Assembly (NCBI GenBank): GCA_021732215.1
Contig: JAKFVL010000023.1
Coordinates: 124,001-188,000, forward strand
Reading direction: 5' to 3'
Source of the DNA: Hyphomicrobiales bacterium
GTDB taxonomy: Bacteria > Pseudomonadota > Alphaproteobacteria > Rhizobiales > Xanthobacteraceae
DNA: 64,000 nucleotides
This document shows, one piece after another, positions 6,837 to 16,204 of the stretch. Position 1 is the stretch's first letter; each line of letters starts with the position of its first letter. A program made the position numbers and the translations under genes. A model generated the notes under the pieces. It saw only the letters and a list, made by a program, of their open reading frames with translations, did not search any database and had not been told where the DNA came from.

Positions 6837-7778
6837 ATGACACCCTCGGCTTCGATTGCGGAAAAATCGGCTTCCGAAATGAATCCTGGTTTGGCAACCG
6901 GGGAGCGCGTTCGCTCGGGCGCGAAGCCGCCATTCCTTGGATTTGGCCTCGGTCTTCGTCCCCAGCACTACAATGACATTCTCGATGGCGATCCGCCGAT
7001 CGACTGGTTCGAGGTGATCAGCGAGAACTACATGATCCCCGGCGGCAAGCCGCTGCAGATGCTCGAGCGTATCCGCGAGCGCTATCCTGTCGTGATGCAT
7101 GGCGTGTCGCTGTCGATCGCATCCACCGCCGCGCCGGACTACGAGTATCTCACCGGGTTGCGCGATCTCGCAAGACGGGTCGAACCGAAATGGGTATCCG
7201 ACCATCTGTGCTGGACCGGCGTGCACGGCAAGAATCTGCACGACCTGATGCCGATTCCCTACACGCGCGAGTCGCTCGATCACGTCGTCGACCGCGTTCA
7301 ACTGGTGCAGGATTTCCTCGGCCGCGAGATCGTGCTGGAGAACGTCTCGACCTATGTGCAGTTCGCAAATCCAGAGATGACCGAGTGGGAGTTTCTCACC
7401 GAGCTGTCGCGCCGCTCCGGTTGCTGGCTGCTGTTCGACGTCAACAACGTCTACGTCAGCGCGTTCAATCACGGGTACGACCCATACACGTTCCTTGAAG
7501 GAATTCCGCGCGACCGCGTCGTGCAATTCCATATGGCGGGTCATACCCACATGGAAACCCACATCGTCGATACGCACGATCATCCGGTCTGCGACGAGGT
7601 TTGGGATCTGTATGCGGCGGCGTTGAAGCGCTTCGGCGCGGTCTCCACCATCATCGAGCGTGATGACCACATTCCGCCGCTCGACGAATTGCTGGTCGAG
7701 GTGCAGAAATTGCGCGACATCGCGGCGGAGGTTCTGCCCGAATCCGGAGAGGCGCGGCAAATGGAACGCGGCTCATAG
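6837..7778 (+). CDS. bufB: MNIO-family (DUF692) bufferin maturase BufB
   Basis: A 313-residue cytoplasmic enzyme of the multinuclear non-heme iron-dependent oxidase family (DUF692). The ATG at 6837 follows GGAG at 6825-6828; a TTG one codon earlier is the only close alternative. TIM-barrel motifs expected for the iron centre are present in order: VVMHGVSLSIAS, WVSDHLCWTG, IVLENVSTYVQF, LFDVNNVYVSAFNH, FHMAGHTHMETHIVDTHDHP and STIIERDDHIPP, supplying conserved His, Asp, Asn and Glu ligands. Family members oxidise cysteines of RiPP precursors, giving thiooxazole-type products in bufferins or oxazolone/thioamide in methanobactin. bufC begins two bases after its stop, the usual heterodimer arrangement. 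The three cysteine-rich precursors upstream are the evident substrates. It has the usual family length with no missing motif. Confidence 0.92.
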   Translation: MTPSASIAEKSASEMNPGLATGERVRSGAKPPFLGFGLGLRPQHYNDILDGDPPIDWFEVISENYMIPGGKPLQMLERIRERYPVVMHGVSLSIASTAAPDYEYLTGLRDLARRVEPKWVSDHLCWTGVHGKNLHDLMPIPYTRESLDHVVDRVQLVQDFLGREIVLENVSTYVQFANPEMTEWEFLTELSRRSGCWLLFDVNNVYVSAFNHGYDPYTFLEGIPRDRVVQFHMAGHTHMETHIVDTHDHPVCDEVWDLYAAALKRFGAVSTIIERDDHIPPLDELLVEVQKLRDIAAEVLPESGEARQMERGS

Positions 7779-7779
7779 G

Positions 7780-8565
7780 ATGAGTGACTTTCAGCGTTTG
7801 CAGGACGAGTTTCAACGCTGCATCGTCAGCGGCGACGATTCGGTGCTGGACAAGATCCTCGATAGTCCGAAAGAAAAACGCGACGTTCTGTTCGGGGTCT
7901 ATCGCTTTGCCTATTCGTCGCGTCTGGTCGAGGCGCTGAGCAACGATCACCCGTTTTTGCACACCTATCTCGGCGACGAGATGTTCGACGAGATGGGCAA
8001 GGCCTATGTCGTCGCAAAGCCGTCGCATCATCCGAACTTGCGATGGTTCTCGCAAGGCATTCCGGAATTTCTGCGTGCTAACAAACCTTACAGCGATCAT
8101 CCGGAAATCTATGAACTGGCCGATCTCGAAAAAGCTCTCAACGACGTGTTCGATGCGACGGACGGAGATGTTCTGGCGATCGAGGAGGTGGCTGCTGTGC
8201 CGCCGGATTCATGGAACGATCTTCGATTCCATCCGCATTCGACCGCGCGCCGCTTCGATCTGACAAGCAATGCGGCTGCGATCTGGATTGCGCTGAAGAA
8301 CGAGGAAACGCCTCCCGATGCAGAGGTGTCCGGCGAGCCCAGTCGCATTCTGGTCTGGCGGCAGGACAACACCCCAATGTTTCGCGAATTGACCGCGGAA
8401 GAGGGAATGATGTGGGACGAGGCGGCGGCGGGCATTCCGTTCGGCGTGCTGTGCTCGATGCTCGCCACTTACGACGATCCGGATAGCGCGGCCGGACGCG
8501 GCGCAGGCTATCTGCGCGGCTGGATCGAGTCGGGACTGCTCAGCGGAATTTCCATCGGGTCCTGA
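7780..8565 (+). CDS. bufC: BufC/HvfC-type partner of the MNIO enzyme (DUF2063)
   Basis: A 261-residue protein whose ATG at 7780 comes one base after the bufB stop, so translation is coupled. A longer frame from 7660 lies inside bufB and is rejected. The N-terminal third fits the HvfC/BufC (DUF2063, putative DNA-binding) family: FQRCIVSGDD, REVLFGVYRFAYSSRLVEAL-like spacing (here RDVLFGVYRF) and HPFLHTYLGDEMFDEMGKAY, then a conserved HPNLRWFSQGIPEFL. The C-terminal part is an AB-type domain (RFDLTSNAAAIWIAL). In studied systems the partner recruits the precursor to the MNIO enzyme rather than binding DNA. It ends the recognisable bufferin cluster; the next gene begins about 150 bases later. 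Confidence 0.9.
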   Translation: MSDFQRLQDEFQRCIVSGDDSVLDKILDSPKEKRDVLFGVYRFAYSSRLVEALSNDHPFLHTYLGDEMFDEMGKAYVVAKPSHHPNLRWFSQGIPEFLRANKPYSDHPEIYELADLEKALNDVFDATDGDVLAIEEVAAVPPDSWNDLRFHPHSTARRFDLTSNAAAIWIALKNEETPPDAEVSGEPSRILVWRQDNTPMFRELTAEEGMMWDEAAAGIPFGVLCSMLATYDDPDSAAGRGAGYLRGWIESGLLSGISIGS

Positions 8566-8718
8566 CCGGATCGTCTCGCTGTCCTGAATTTGTCGTTCTC
8601 AACAAGTCACTGTTTCTGAACAAATTGTAATCCGCAAACACGAATGTGAGTTGCGGTGCACTCTGCTCTCCAGTCCAATCCGGCGATGATCCATTCTGTC
8701 AGGAGCGCGACAGCTCTG

Positions 8719-9546
8719 ATGCGAACTTCACCTGATTCCGCAGGCGTGTCATCTGGTCCGGACCGCCGGATCGCTGGCATGACATGGGACGAGGTCGAGC
8801 GGCGCATCGAGGCCGGAGCGGTGGCTATTCTGCCGATCGGTGCGGCCTCCAAGGAGCATGGACTGCACCTGCCGCTGAACACTGACCAGATACAGGCTGA
8901 ATTTCTCGCCGGCCGGCTCGCCGAAAAAATCGATGCGCTGATATGGCCGACCGTGACCTATGGTCACTATCCGGCGTTTGTAAATTATCCCGGCAGCAGC
9001 AGCCTTTCAGCATCAGCGTTTGAAGCGCTGATCGGCGAGATTGCTGCCGGCATTCTGGCCTCGCGTGTGCGAGCGCTGATTGTGATCGATACAGGCATCA
9101 GCACCGTCGCGCCGGTCGAGAACGCGCTCGCGCAACTCAAGGGTGCGGACGTCGTGCATCTGCGCGTGCATCAGGGGCCGAACTATCGATCCGCTTCCGC
9201 CAAACTGGTTGAGCAGCGTTACGGCAGCCATGCCGACGAACTGGAGACATCGTTGATGCTCGCGATCGCACCCGATGCCGTCGACATGCCGCGCGCACAG
9301 GCTAGTCCTGCGGAGCGAGTTGGCAATGTGCCGGGGCCGCTGACGCGCACCGACGCTTCGTCGCCGAATTACAGCGCCTCGGGAAGTTTTGGCGACCCGA
9401 CCAAAGCCTCGCGAGCCAAGGGCGATATCCTGCTCGCGGCCATGCTCGAAGACGTATTCGGGCAGACGCAGCGATTCATGACCGGCAAGTCCGATATCCA
9501 ACCTTCATCAGCGAGCCAATGGGCGAGCAGGAGTTCTGTCCAATGA
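8719..9546 (+). CDS. Creatininase-family protein
   Basis: A 275-residue protein of the creatininase superfamily, which includes creatinine amidohydrolase, FAPy deformylase and the MftE peptidase. Motifs: MTWDEVERRIEAGAVAILPI, KEHGLHLPLNTDQ (metal-binding Glu/His/Asp region), YGHYPAFVNYPGSSSL and a late SHADELETSLML (the Glu expected near the metal site). A GTG at 8656 and an ATG at 8686 are alternative starts; the ATG at 8719 follows AGGAG at 8701-8705, at rather long spacing. Substrate is not predictable. Its stop overlaps the start of the next gene (ATGA), so it is co-translated with the secreted peptidase. The usual ASxEQHG is replaced by ASKEHG. Family confident, function open. Confidence 0.8.
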   Translation: MRTSPDSAGVSSGPDRRIAGMTWDEVERRIEAGAVAILPIGAASKEHGLHLPLNTDQIQAEFLAGRLAEKIDALIWPTVTYGHYPAFVNYPGSSSLSASAFEALIGEIAAGILASRVRALIVIDTGISTVAPVENALAQLKGADVVHLRVHQGPNYRSASAKLVEQRYGSHADELETSLMLAIAPDAVDMPRAQASPAERVGNVPGPLTRTDASSPNYSASGSFGDPTKASRAKGDILLAAMLEDVFGQTQRFMTGKSDIQPSSASQWASRSSVQ

Positions 9547-10535
9547 TGCGTCTGCGCCAGGTTCGTGTTGTCGTGGCGGTGCTGGCGGCGGCTGGTCTTC
9601 TGGTCAGTCTGCTGTCGTCCAATTCCGGTGCGCAGTCGGAATATCTCGGGGGCATCGGCATGCCCTACGATGCATTCGAACGGCTGCCGAAGACCGAGCT
9701 GCAAGTCGGCGGAGGTATTGTCCAGGTTGCGTTTGCGCCCGGCCGCGTGGAGCTGCCAAGGGAGACCGTGCTCGACTGGGTGAAACGGTCGGCGGAAGCC
9801 GTCTCCGTCTACTACGGGCGTTTTCCAATCAAGAGAGTGAAGCTCCTCATCGTCCCCGTTGGCGGCAGGGGTGTTCAGGGCGGCACCACATGGGGTTATC
9901 GCGGCGGTGCGATCCGCATCAAGCTCGGCAGCGACGCCAGCGAAGCCGAGTTGCTGCGCGACTGGATCATGGTGCACGAAATGGTGCATCTCGCGCTGCC
10001 GGATCTGATCGATCGCTTCAGCTGGCTTTCGGAAGGCCTTGCTGTCTACGTCGAGCCGATCGCGCGAGTGCAGGCAGGGCATCTGCCTGCGCGCGACGTC
10101 TGGGCGTCACTGATGCGCGGGATGCAGAATGGCATGCCGCGCGGCGATGATGGCGGCCTCGACAATACGTCGAGCTGGGGCCGCACCTATTGGGGCGGTG
10201 CAATCTTCTGCCTGATCGCCGATCTTGAAATCCGCAAGCGCACCAACAATCGTTTCGGCCTGCAGGACGCCATGCGTGGCGTGCTCGCCGCGGGCGGAAA
10301 CCATGAGGTGCGTTCGTGGTCGATCGAGAAAGTTCTCAAAACCGCCGATGCTGCGACCGGAGTCGATGTGATGATGCGGCTCTACGAACAGATGGGCCCA
10401 CAGGCGATGGAGCCCGATCTGCCGGGAATCTGGCAGAAGCTCGGCCTGTCGGTGCGCAATGGCCGCATCGAGGTCGACGATACGGCGCCGTGGGCATCGT
10501 TCCGCGCTTCGGTGACGAAAACGCCGACGCTGTAA
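9543..10535 (+). CDS. Secreted HExxH zinc peptidase-like protein
   Basis: A 330-residue protein starting at ATG 9543, overlapping the previous stop. An N-terminal signal or anchor segment (residues about 7-30, ending NSGAQ) implies export. The centre has WIMVHEMVHLALPDLID followed by SWLSEGLAVYVEP: the HExxH zinc site and the downstream Glu third ligand of gluzincins, resembling M61-type peptidases. A tryptophan-rich segment (SWGRTYWGGAIFCL) follows. Substrate is unknown. Coupling to the creatininase-family gene suggests a common process, possibly peptide turnover, but this is inference from position only. Confidence 0.75.
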   Translation: MMRLRQVRVVVAVLAAAGLLVSLLSSNSGAQSEYLGGIGMPYDAFERLPKTELQVGGGIVQVAFAPGRVELPRETVLDWVKRSAEAVSVYYGRFPIKRVKLLIVPVGGRGVQGGTTWGYRGGAIRIKLGSDASEAELLRDWIMVHEMVHLALPDLIDRFSWLSEGLAVYVEPIARVQAGHLPARDVWASLMRGMQNGMPRGDDGGLDNTSSWGRTYWGGAIFCLIADLEIRKRTNNRFGLQDAMRGVLAAGGNHEVRSWSIEKVLKTADAATGVDVMMRLYEQMGPQAMEPDLPGIWQKLGLSVRNGRIEVDDTAPWASFRASVTKTPTL

Positions 10536-10628
10536 GCGCGACACTGAGCCGCTTGCGATTCTCTTCACGCTGGACCGCTCGCACAGGCATGCGATAGACG
10601 TTCGCTGTCAGGCGGCAGCCAGCGGGAT

Positions 10629-10982
10629 ATGTCATTGCCGATCACAAACGGCCTTTATTCCATCAGCATCGAGATGCGCGACGGTGTGCGCGGCCGCGCC
10701 ACCGGCGTCATCGTCCTGCGCGACGGCGTGATTCTGGGCGGCGACAGCTATTTCTACTACACAGGCTCTTACACCTGCGACGGCGGCAAATGGCGCGGCG
10801 ACCTGATCACGTATCAGCACACGCCGGCGGTCGGGCTGAACCTCGTGTTCGGCGGTCGCGATGTGAGTTGCGGTTTCTCCGGGACATACGGTGAAGGTGC
10901 TGCGGAGGTATTCGGAACGGCTCTGGTCGGCAAGACCAGCGTCAGTTTCCGTGCGGCGCTCGCGGTGATGGTGGAAGATTGA
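10629..10982 (+). CDS. GrlR-like small hypothetical protein
   Basis: A 117-residue protein beginning ITNGLYSISIEMRDGVRGRA with GVIVLRDGVILGGDSYFYYTGSY following. This resembles the beta-barrel GrlR-like family, named for a type III secretion regulator but widespread in rhizobia as hypothetical proteins. The C-terminal part (CGFSGTYGEGAAEVFGTAL) repeats the barrel pattern. There is no signal peptide, and no secretion system is visible nearby. It ends 2 bases before the next gene, so they are probably co-transcribed. Confidence 0.6.
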   Translation: MSLPITNGLYSISIEMRDGVRGRATGVIVLRDGVILGGDSYFYYTGSYTCDGGKWRGDLITYQHTPAVGLNLVFGGRDVSCGFSGTYGEGAAEVFGTALVGKTSVSFRAALAVMVED

Positions 10983-10984
10983 TC

Positions 10985-11404
10985 ATGGTCGATGTTGGTC
11001 GCGAGGAGCATGCGATCCGCGAACTGCTCGAACGCCGCCGCGTCGTCTGGAACAGCCGTGACAGGCTGGCCTACCGAGCGTTGTTCACCGCCGATGTCGA
11101 GATCGTCAGCGCGACCGGCAGGACATCGCGGGGAATCGATGCTGCGATGGCGCTCTATACGGTGCAGAAGCAGCAACCGAGTTATCGTGACGCTATAATC
11201 ACAGCGACACTCATTGATCGCGTCGCGTGGCTGAGCGGCGCGGAGGCGCAGGTATTCGCAACCTACCAGATGACCGGCGTCTGCATTCCGCCCGACACGC
11301 TTCCGCGCGAGGTCGAAGGCAGGATCGTTTTCTCGGTGCGAAAACAAGAAGACGCCTGGAAGATCGCCGGCCTTCACGCTGAGCCGCCAAGCAAGGCGGG
11401 TTGA
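10985..11404 (+). CDS. SnoaL/DUF4440-like protein (NTF2 fold)
   Basis: A 139-residue protein; ATG at 10985 follows the previous stop by two bases (a TTG two codons earlier overlaps it). The pattern EEHAIRELLERRRVVWNSRD then AYRALFTADVEIVS, and a C-terminal WKIAGLHAEP, is that of SnoaL/ketosteroid-isomerase-like NTF2 proteins. These are small cone-shaped barrels that are either enzymes or ligand-binding modules. No specific active-site pattern can be assigned. It converges with the zinc peptidase gene at 11412, with 7 bases between stops. Confidence 0.6.
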   Translation: MVDVGREEHAIRELLERRRVVWNSRDRLAYRALFTADVEIVSATGRTSRGIDAAMALYTVQKQQPSYRDAIITATLIDRVAWLSGAEAQVFATYQMTGVCIPPDTLPREVEGRIVFSVRKQEDAWKIAGLHAEPPSKAG

Positions 11405-11411
11405 TTCAGTG

Positions 11412-12527
11412 TCAGTTTGCAGCTTCTGCCGGAGCAGGCTGTTTCGGCTGCTCCTGCAATGGCGGCCGCGTCTCGCGCGAACTGTTGATCAGCGTATGCA
11501 GAAACTCCAGCTTTGCGATCACGCCCTGCGACAGGATAAACGGATAGAAATCGGGCTGGCCCATGCAGCGGTTGATGTTGTTCAATGCGAACGACATCGG
11601 CAGCCAGTTGTCGGCGATGTTCTGGAAATTGCGCAGCTTGTAGGGATCGAAGTCGATGGTGGCTTCGAGGTCGCCGGTCTGGTCGAGGCGGGGCTCCACA
11701 TGCAGGCTGAAGGCGCCCGCCATCTCGATGGTGTCGACGATGTGCAGATAGTGCGCCCAGGTTTCCGCGAAATCTTCCCAGGGGTGTGATGCCGCATAGG
11801 GACTGACGTAGTTGTTCTGCCAGTCCGCTGGCGCACCCTGAGCATAGTAGGTGTGGAGCGCCTCGTCGTAGTTCCGGGTGAAGTCTCCGAACATCTCGGC
11901 GAATGCCGCATCGCCGCCGCGATCGCGCACCAGACGATCCCAGAAATAATGTCCGACTTCGTGACGGAAATGGCCGAGCAGGGTGCGATAGGGTTCGCCC
12001 ATCAAGGAGCGTCGCCGCTCGCGCTCCACATCGTCGGCTTCGGCGAGCGCCAGCGTGATCAGCCCGCTGTCGTGACCGGTCATGATTCTTGATGACGGAT
12101 CGAACGGGGAGTCCGCGAGAAAGTTGAAGACAAGTCCTTCGTGGTTCTCGCCGCGAGTCTGTACCGGTAGCTTCAACCGCAACAGCGTATAGAACAGCCG
12201 GTGTTTGGCGACTTCGATCTTGCGCCAGTTGTCGGCGTTCTGCTGCTGCGACAGATCCGGAATGATGCCGTTGTGGCGGCAGGCATGGCAGTACATGTCC
12301 TCGGATGCCGCATCGACCAGCCAGTTGCAAACCCCGAACGTGGCGTTGCTGCAAAATCTGTACGACGCGCTGACGTCGCCTGCCGGATGCCAAAGCTGAC
12401 CTTCCGGCTCCAGCGGCAGCAGCCGGTTGCGCTCCGGCTCATAGCCGAGCGTATGGCCGCATTTTTCACACCGGCTGTTCTCGAAGTAGAGAAGCTGCGA
12501 ACAGACCTGGCACTTGAAAAGTCTCAT
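11412..12527 (-). CDS. Zinc-ribbon putative metallopeptidase (DUF2248)
   Basis: A 371-residue protein from the ATG at 12527; a longer frame to 12647 adds 40 non-family residues. It opens with a zinc ribbon (FKCQVCSQLLYF, SRCEKCGHTLGY), continues with a second Cys/His cluster (FCSNATFGVCNWL, MYCHACRHN) and has the HExxH-type site FRHEVGHYFWDRLV. The downstream stretch HPWEDFAETWAHYLHI supplies a likely Glu ligand. There is no signal peptide, so it is cytoplasmic. In many proteobacteria this family sits next to transglutaminase/ATP-grasp/alpha-E operons, as here, where the divergent operon starts at 12887. The Ala/Pro/Gln-rich C terminus is low complexity. A role in releasing products of that operon is plausible but unproven. 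Confidence 0.85.
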   Translation of the reverse strand: MRLFKCQVCSQLLYFENSRCEKCGHTLGYEPERNRLLPLEPEGQLWHPAGDVSASYRFCSNATFGVCNWLVDAASEDMYCHACRHNGIIPDLSQQQNADNWRKIEVAKHRLFYTLLRLKLPVQTRGENHEGLVFNFLADSPFDPSSRIMTGHDSGLITLALAEADDVERERRRSLMGEPYRTLLGHFRHEVGHYFWDRLVRDRGGDAAFAEMFGDFTRNYDEALHTYYAQGAPADWQNNYVSPYAASHPWEDFAETWAHYLHIVDTIEMAGAFSLHVEPRLDQTGDLEATIDFDPYKLRNFQNIADNWLPMSFALNNINRCMGQPDFYPFILSQGVIAKLEFLHTLINSSRETRPPLQEQPKQPAPAEAAN

Positions 12528-12886
12528 CGGTCCGTTTTTCTGCTGTCGGCCTGTGAACGGGAACGATCTTGAAAGGTGGTTACCTGCGCCGGGCGCGCGC
12601 TCCATTATCGCCCGAATAACAGTTATTGCAGAACGGAGTTCCGCCAACCCCTTCGGAATCCCAGAAAAGCCGGGGCTTTTGAAGCCCTTTATCTCGTTTT
12701 ATGCAGCTTTTTTGCCGATCCATCGTTGCACCTGCTTTAATCGTTTGGTGTGCGGTTTGTGGGCAACGTGCGGTGAAGTCCATCATTCCTGGCCACTATT
12801 CCGGAGTTCAAGGAAAGGCTCCGTTGACACTGGCCCGAATGCCTTGAACTCTCGGCCAAACGTTTCTCAGGCAGGAAGTTGGTTCG
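12528..12886. other. Divergent intergenic region between the zinc peptidase and the ligase operon
   Basis: This gap of about 360 bases must hold promoters for both directions. A small AAAAGC/GCTTTT hairpin lies near 12675. A TTGACA at 12823-12828 is the nearest -35-like hexamer to the plus-strand operon, but no good -10 follows at 17 bases. No ORF was judged real. Confidence 0.4.
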
Positions 12887-15800
12887 GTGTCGATCCTCGC
12901 TGCGCTCCATCATCGCACCCGTTACAAGTACGATCGTCCCATCTCGCTCGGCCCTCAAATCGTCCGGCTGCGGCCGGCGCCGCATAGCCGCACCCGCATC
13001 CTGAGTTACTCGCTGAGGGTCAAGCCGGACGACCAGTTCGTCAACTGGCAACAGGATCCGCACGGCAACTGGCAGGCGCGTTACGTTTTCCCGGAAAAGA
13101 CCGACGAGTTCAGCATCGAGGTCGATCTGGTTGCCGACATGGCGGTGGTCAATCCGTTCGATTTCTTTGTCGAACCGGACGCCGAGGAATTTCCATTCTC
13201 ATACCCCGAGGAGCAGCGCGACGAACTCGCCGCGTATCTGACGCCTGAGCCCGCAGGTCCGCTGCTGTCGAAGCTGATTTCATCGATCAAGACCAACGGC
13301 AAGCGGACGATCCCGTTTCTGGTCGAACTCAACGCGCGGCTCAGCGACGAGATCAACTATGTCATTCGCATGGAGCCGGGCGTACAGGACCCGGAGGTCA
13401 CGCTGAAACTGGAGTCCGGATCGTGCCGTGACTCGGCATGGCTTCTCGTGCAGCTCGCGCGGCATCTTGGCCTCGCGGCGCGCTTCGTCTCCGGATATCT
13501 GATCCAGTTGCGCGCTGACATCGATCCGCTCGAAGGGCCGAAAGGCACACGAGTGGACTTCTGCGACCTGCATGCATGGGCGGAAATCTATATGCCTGGC
13601 GCGGGGTGGATCGGCTTCGACGCGACATCGGGGCTGTTGTGCGGCGAGGGGCATATTCCGCTGTTCGCGGCGCCGCATTATCGCTCGGCAGCGCCGATCT
13701 CCGGCATGACCGAACCGGCCAAGACCGAGTTCGAATTCGACATGAAGGTCGATCGCATTCGCGAAGTGCCGCGGGTGACAAAGCCATTCTCCGATGAAGC
13801 GTGGGAGAAGCTCGCAGCGATGGGCGATGTGGTCGATCGCGATCTCGTCGCCAACGATGTCCGCCTCACCATGGGCGGCGAACCCACGTTCATCTCGATC
13901 GACGACTTTGAAGGCGCGGAGTGGAATACGGGCGCGGTCGGTCCGACCAAACGCGGCTTCGCGGATGCGTTGATCCGGCGATTGCAGAACCGGTTTGCGC
14001 CCAACGGCTTCCTGCATTACGGCCAGGGCAAATGGTATCCCGGCGAGAGCCTGCCGCGTTGGGCGTTCGCGCTCTACTGGCGCAAGGACGGCACCCCGAT
14101 CTGGAGCGACCCGGCGCTTATCGCGCATGAGCGCGGTCTCCGCAATTCGTCTGCGGCGGATGCCGCGACGTTGATCGAGGGACTCGCCTCCAATCTCGGC
14201 CTCGACAAAGACAACATCCTGCCAGCCTTCGAGGACCCCGCGTACTGGGCGCTGAAGGAGGCGGAGTTGCCCGCCAACGTCGATGTGCTCGATCCGAAGA
14301 TCGACGACCCGGAAACGCGCAATCGCATGATGCGCACCTTCGAGCGCAAGCTGTCCAGGCCGGTCGGCTACGTGCTGCCGGTGCAGCCATGGAATTCGCA
14401 GGCGGCGCGCGACTGGCGCTGGGTCAGCGAGAAATGGCAACTGCGCCGCGGCCGCCTGTTTCTCACGCCCGGCGATTCCGCCGTGGGCCTGCGTCTGCCG
14501 CTCGGCGGATTGCCGTGGCTCTCGCAAGCGGACTACCCGTTTCTCCACCCGCAAGATCCGACGCAGGACTTGCCGCCGCTGCCGAGCGCGGAGGAGCTTG
14601 CTAAACTTCGGACCCAGAAACCCCCGAGCAGCCGCAACACCGTCGCGCCGCCGCCTGCGGGCGCATCCGAGATCGGCGGTTTCGTCCGCACCGCGCTGAC
14701 GATCGAGCCGCGCGATGGCATTCTTTGCGTGTTCATGCCGCCGGTCGAGCGGCTGGAAGATTATCTCGCGCTGGTAGCCATCATCGAGCGCACCGCGCGC
14801 GAGACCAGGCTGCCGGTGCACATCGAAGGTTATCCGCCGCCGGTCGATCCACGTCTCAACGTCATCAAGGTGACGCCGGATCCCGGCGTGATCGAGGTCA
14901 ACGTTCATCCGGCGGAGAACTGGCGGCAGGCGGTCGAGACCACGACGGCAGTCTACGAGGAGGCGCGGCAGTGCCGCCTCGGCACCGACAAGTACATGCT
15001 CGACGGGCGTCATGTCGGCACCGGCGGCGGCAATCACGTCGTGCTTGGCGGTGCGATGCCTGCGGATTCGCCCTTCCTGCGCCGCCCCGATCTGCTGGCC
15101 AGCGTGCTGACGTACTGGCAGCGGCATCCGTCGCTGTCGTATCTGTTCTCGGGACTGTTCATCGGGCCGACCAGTCAAGCGCCACGTCTCGACGAAGCGC
15201 GGCAGGATCAGCTCTACGAACTTGAAGTCGCGCTGTCGCATGTGCCGCCGCCGGGGCAGGGTACGATCCCGCTCTGGCTGATCGACCGGCTGTTCCGCAA
15301 TCTTCTGGTTGATGTCGCGGGCAACACGCACCGCGCCGAGATCTGCATCGATAAGCTATATTCGCCGGACAGTCCGACCGGCCGCCTCGGCCTGATCGAA
15401 TTCCGGTCGTTCGAGATGCCGCCGGATGCGCGGATGTCGCTGGCCCAGCAGTTGCTGCTGCGTGCGCTGGTCGCGATGTTCTGGAAACAGCCGGTCACCG
15501 GCGAACTGGTGCGCTGGGGCACGGCGCTGCACGATCGTTTCATGCTGCCGCATTTCGTCTGGGCGGATTTTCAGGGCGTGCTCGCCGATCTGCGCGCCGC
15601 CGGTTACGACTTCGATTCCGGATGGTTCGAGGCGCAACGCGAGTTTCGCTTTCCGTTCTATGGGCTCGAGGAGTATTCCGGCGTCAAGCTGGAATTGCGG
15701 CAGGCGCTCGAGCCATGGCATGTGCTCGGCGAGGAGAGCGCCGCCGGCGGCACGGTGCGCTTCGTCGATTCATCGGTCGAGCGGCTCCAGGTCAAGGCCA

Positions 15801-16204
15801 ACGGATTCGTGCCCGAGCGGCATGTCATCACCTGCAACGGCCGCAAGATGCCGATGACATCGACCGGCGTCTCCGGCGAGGCGGTGGCCGGCGTGCGCTT
15901 CAAGGCGTGGATGCCAGCGGCGGGTCTGCATCCCACCGTGCCGACCCATGCGCCGCTGACGTTCGATCTGTTCGACCGCTGGAATGGCCGCTCGCTGGGC
16001 GGTTTCGTCTATCACGTCGCCCATCCGGGCGGGCGCAACTACGAGACATTCCCGGTGAATTCATATGAAGCCCAAGCACGGCGTCTGGCGCGCTTTCAGG
16101 ATCACGGCCATACTGGCGGGCTGCTCGATTCTCCGCGCGATGAGGCGACCGGGGAATTTCCGCTCACACTCGATCTGAGACGCAACATTCGTTTTCGTTG
16201 GTGA
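12887..16204 (+). CDS. Transglutaminase-like domain fused to DUF2126 putative amidoligase
   Basis: An 1105-residue protein starting at GTG 12887 with AGGAAG 8 bases upstream. Residues 1-300 are a bacterial transglutaminase-like protein: the beta domain [17 protein letters not shown], the catalytic Cys in [20 protein letters not shown], His in [12 protein letters not shown] and Asp in [10 protein letters not shown]. From about residue 320 begins the DUF2126 region ([16 protein letters not shown]), annotated in Pfam as a putative amidoligase, with [17 protein letters not shown] and [15 protein letters not shown] further on. The predicted biochemistry is amide-bond formation on a peptide or protein combined with a cysteine-protease-like domain. 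It is coupled to the next gene by overlapping GTGA. The two following genes complete a three-gene set common in proteobacteria and cyanobacteria. The substrate is unknown. Confidence 0.9.
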   Translation: MSILAALHHRTRYKYDRPISLGPQIVRLRPAPHSRTRILSYSLRVKPDDQFVNWQQDPHGNWQARYVFPEKTDEFSIEVDLVADMAVVNPFDFFVEPDAEEFPFSYPEEQRDELAAYLTPEPAGPLLSKLISSIKTNGKRTIPFLVELNARLSDEINYVIRMEPGVQDPEVTLKLESGSCRDSAWLLVQLARHLGLAARFVSGYLIQLRADIDPLEGPKGTRVDFCDLHAWAEIYMPGAGWIGFDATSGLLCGEGHIPLFAAPHYRSAAPISGMTEPAKTEFEFDMKVDRIREVPRVTKPFSDEAWEKLAAMGDVVDRDLVANDVRLTMGGEPTFISIDDFEGAEWNTGAVGPTKRGFADALIRRLQNRFAPNGFLHYGQGKWYPGESLPRWAFALYWRKDGTPIWSDPALIAHERGLRNSSAADAATLIEGLASNLGLDKDNILPAFEDPAYWALKEAELPANVDVLDPKIDDPETRNRMMRTFERKLSRPVGYVLPVQPWNSQAARDWRWVSEKWQLRRGRLFLTPGDSAVGLRLPLGGLPWLSQADYPFLHPQDPTQDLPPLPSAEELAKLRTQKPPSSRNTVAPPPAGASEIGGFVRTALTIEPRDGILCVFMPPVERLEDYLALVAIIERTARETRLPVHIEGYPPPVDPRLNVIKVTPDPGVIEVNVHPAENWRQAVETTTAVYEEARQCRLGTDKYMLDGRHVGTGGGNHVVLGGAMPADSPFLRRPDLLASVLTYWQRHPSLSYLFSGLFIGPTSQAPRLDEARQDQLYELEVALSHVPPPGQGTIPLWLIDRLFRNLLVDVAGNTHRAEICIDKLYSPDSPTGRLGLIEFRSFEMPPDARMSLAQQLLLRALVAMFWKQPVTGELVRWGTALHDRFMLPHFVWADFQGVLADLRAAGYDFDSGWFEAQREFRFPFYGLEEYSGVKLELRQALEPWHVLGEESAAGGTVRFVDSSVERLQVKANGFVPERHVITCNGRKMPMTSTGVSGEAVAGVRFKAWMPAAGLHPTVPTHAPLTFDLFDRWNGRSLGGFVYHVAHPGGRNYETFPVNSYEAQARRLARFQDHGHTGGLLDSPRDEATGEFPLTLDLRRNIRFRW

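Noticed and set aside
13280-15331. Long antisense open frame (683 codons) opposite the transglutaminase-amidoligase gene
   Set aside because: High G+C third positions on the plus strand leave the complementary frame open; composition is Arg/His/Gln-rich and matches no family, while the plus-strand protein has clear motifs throughout.
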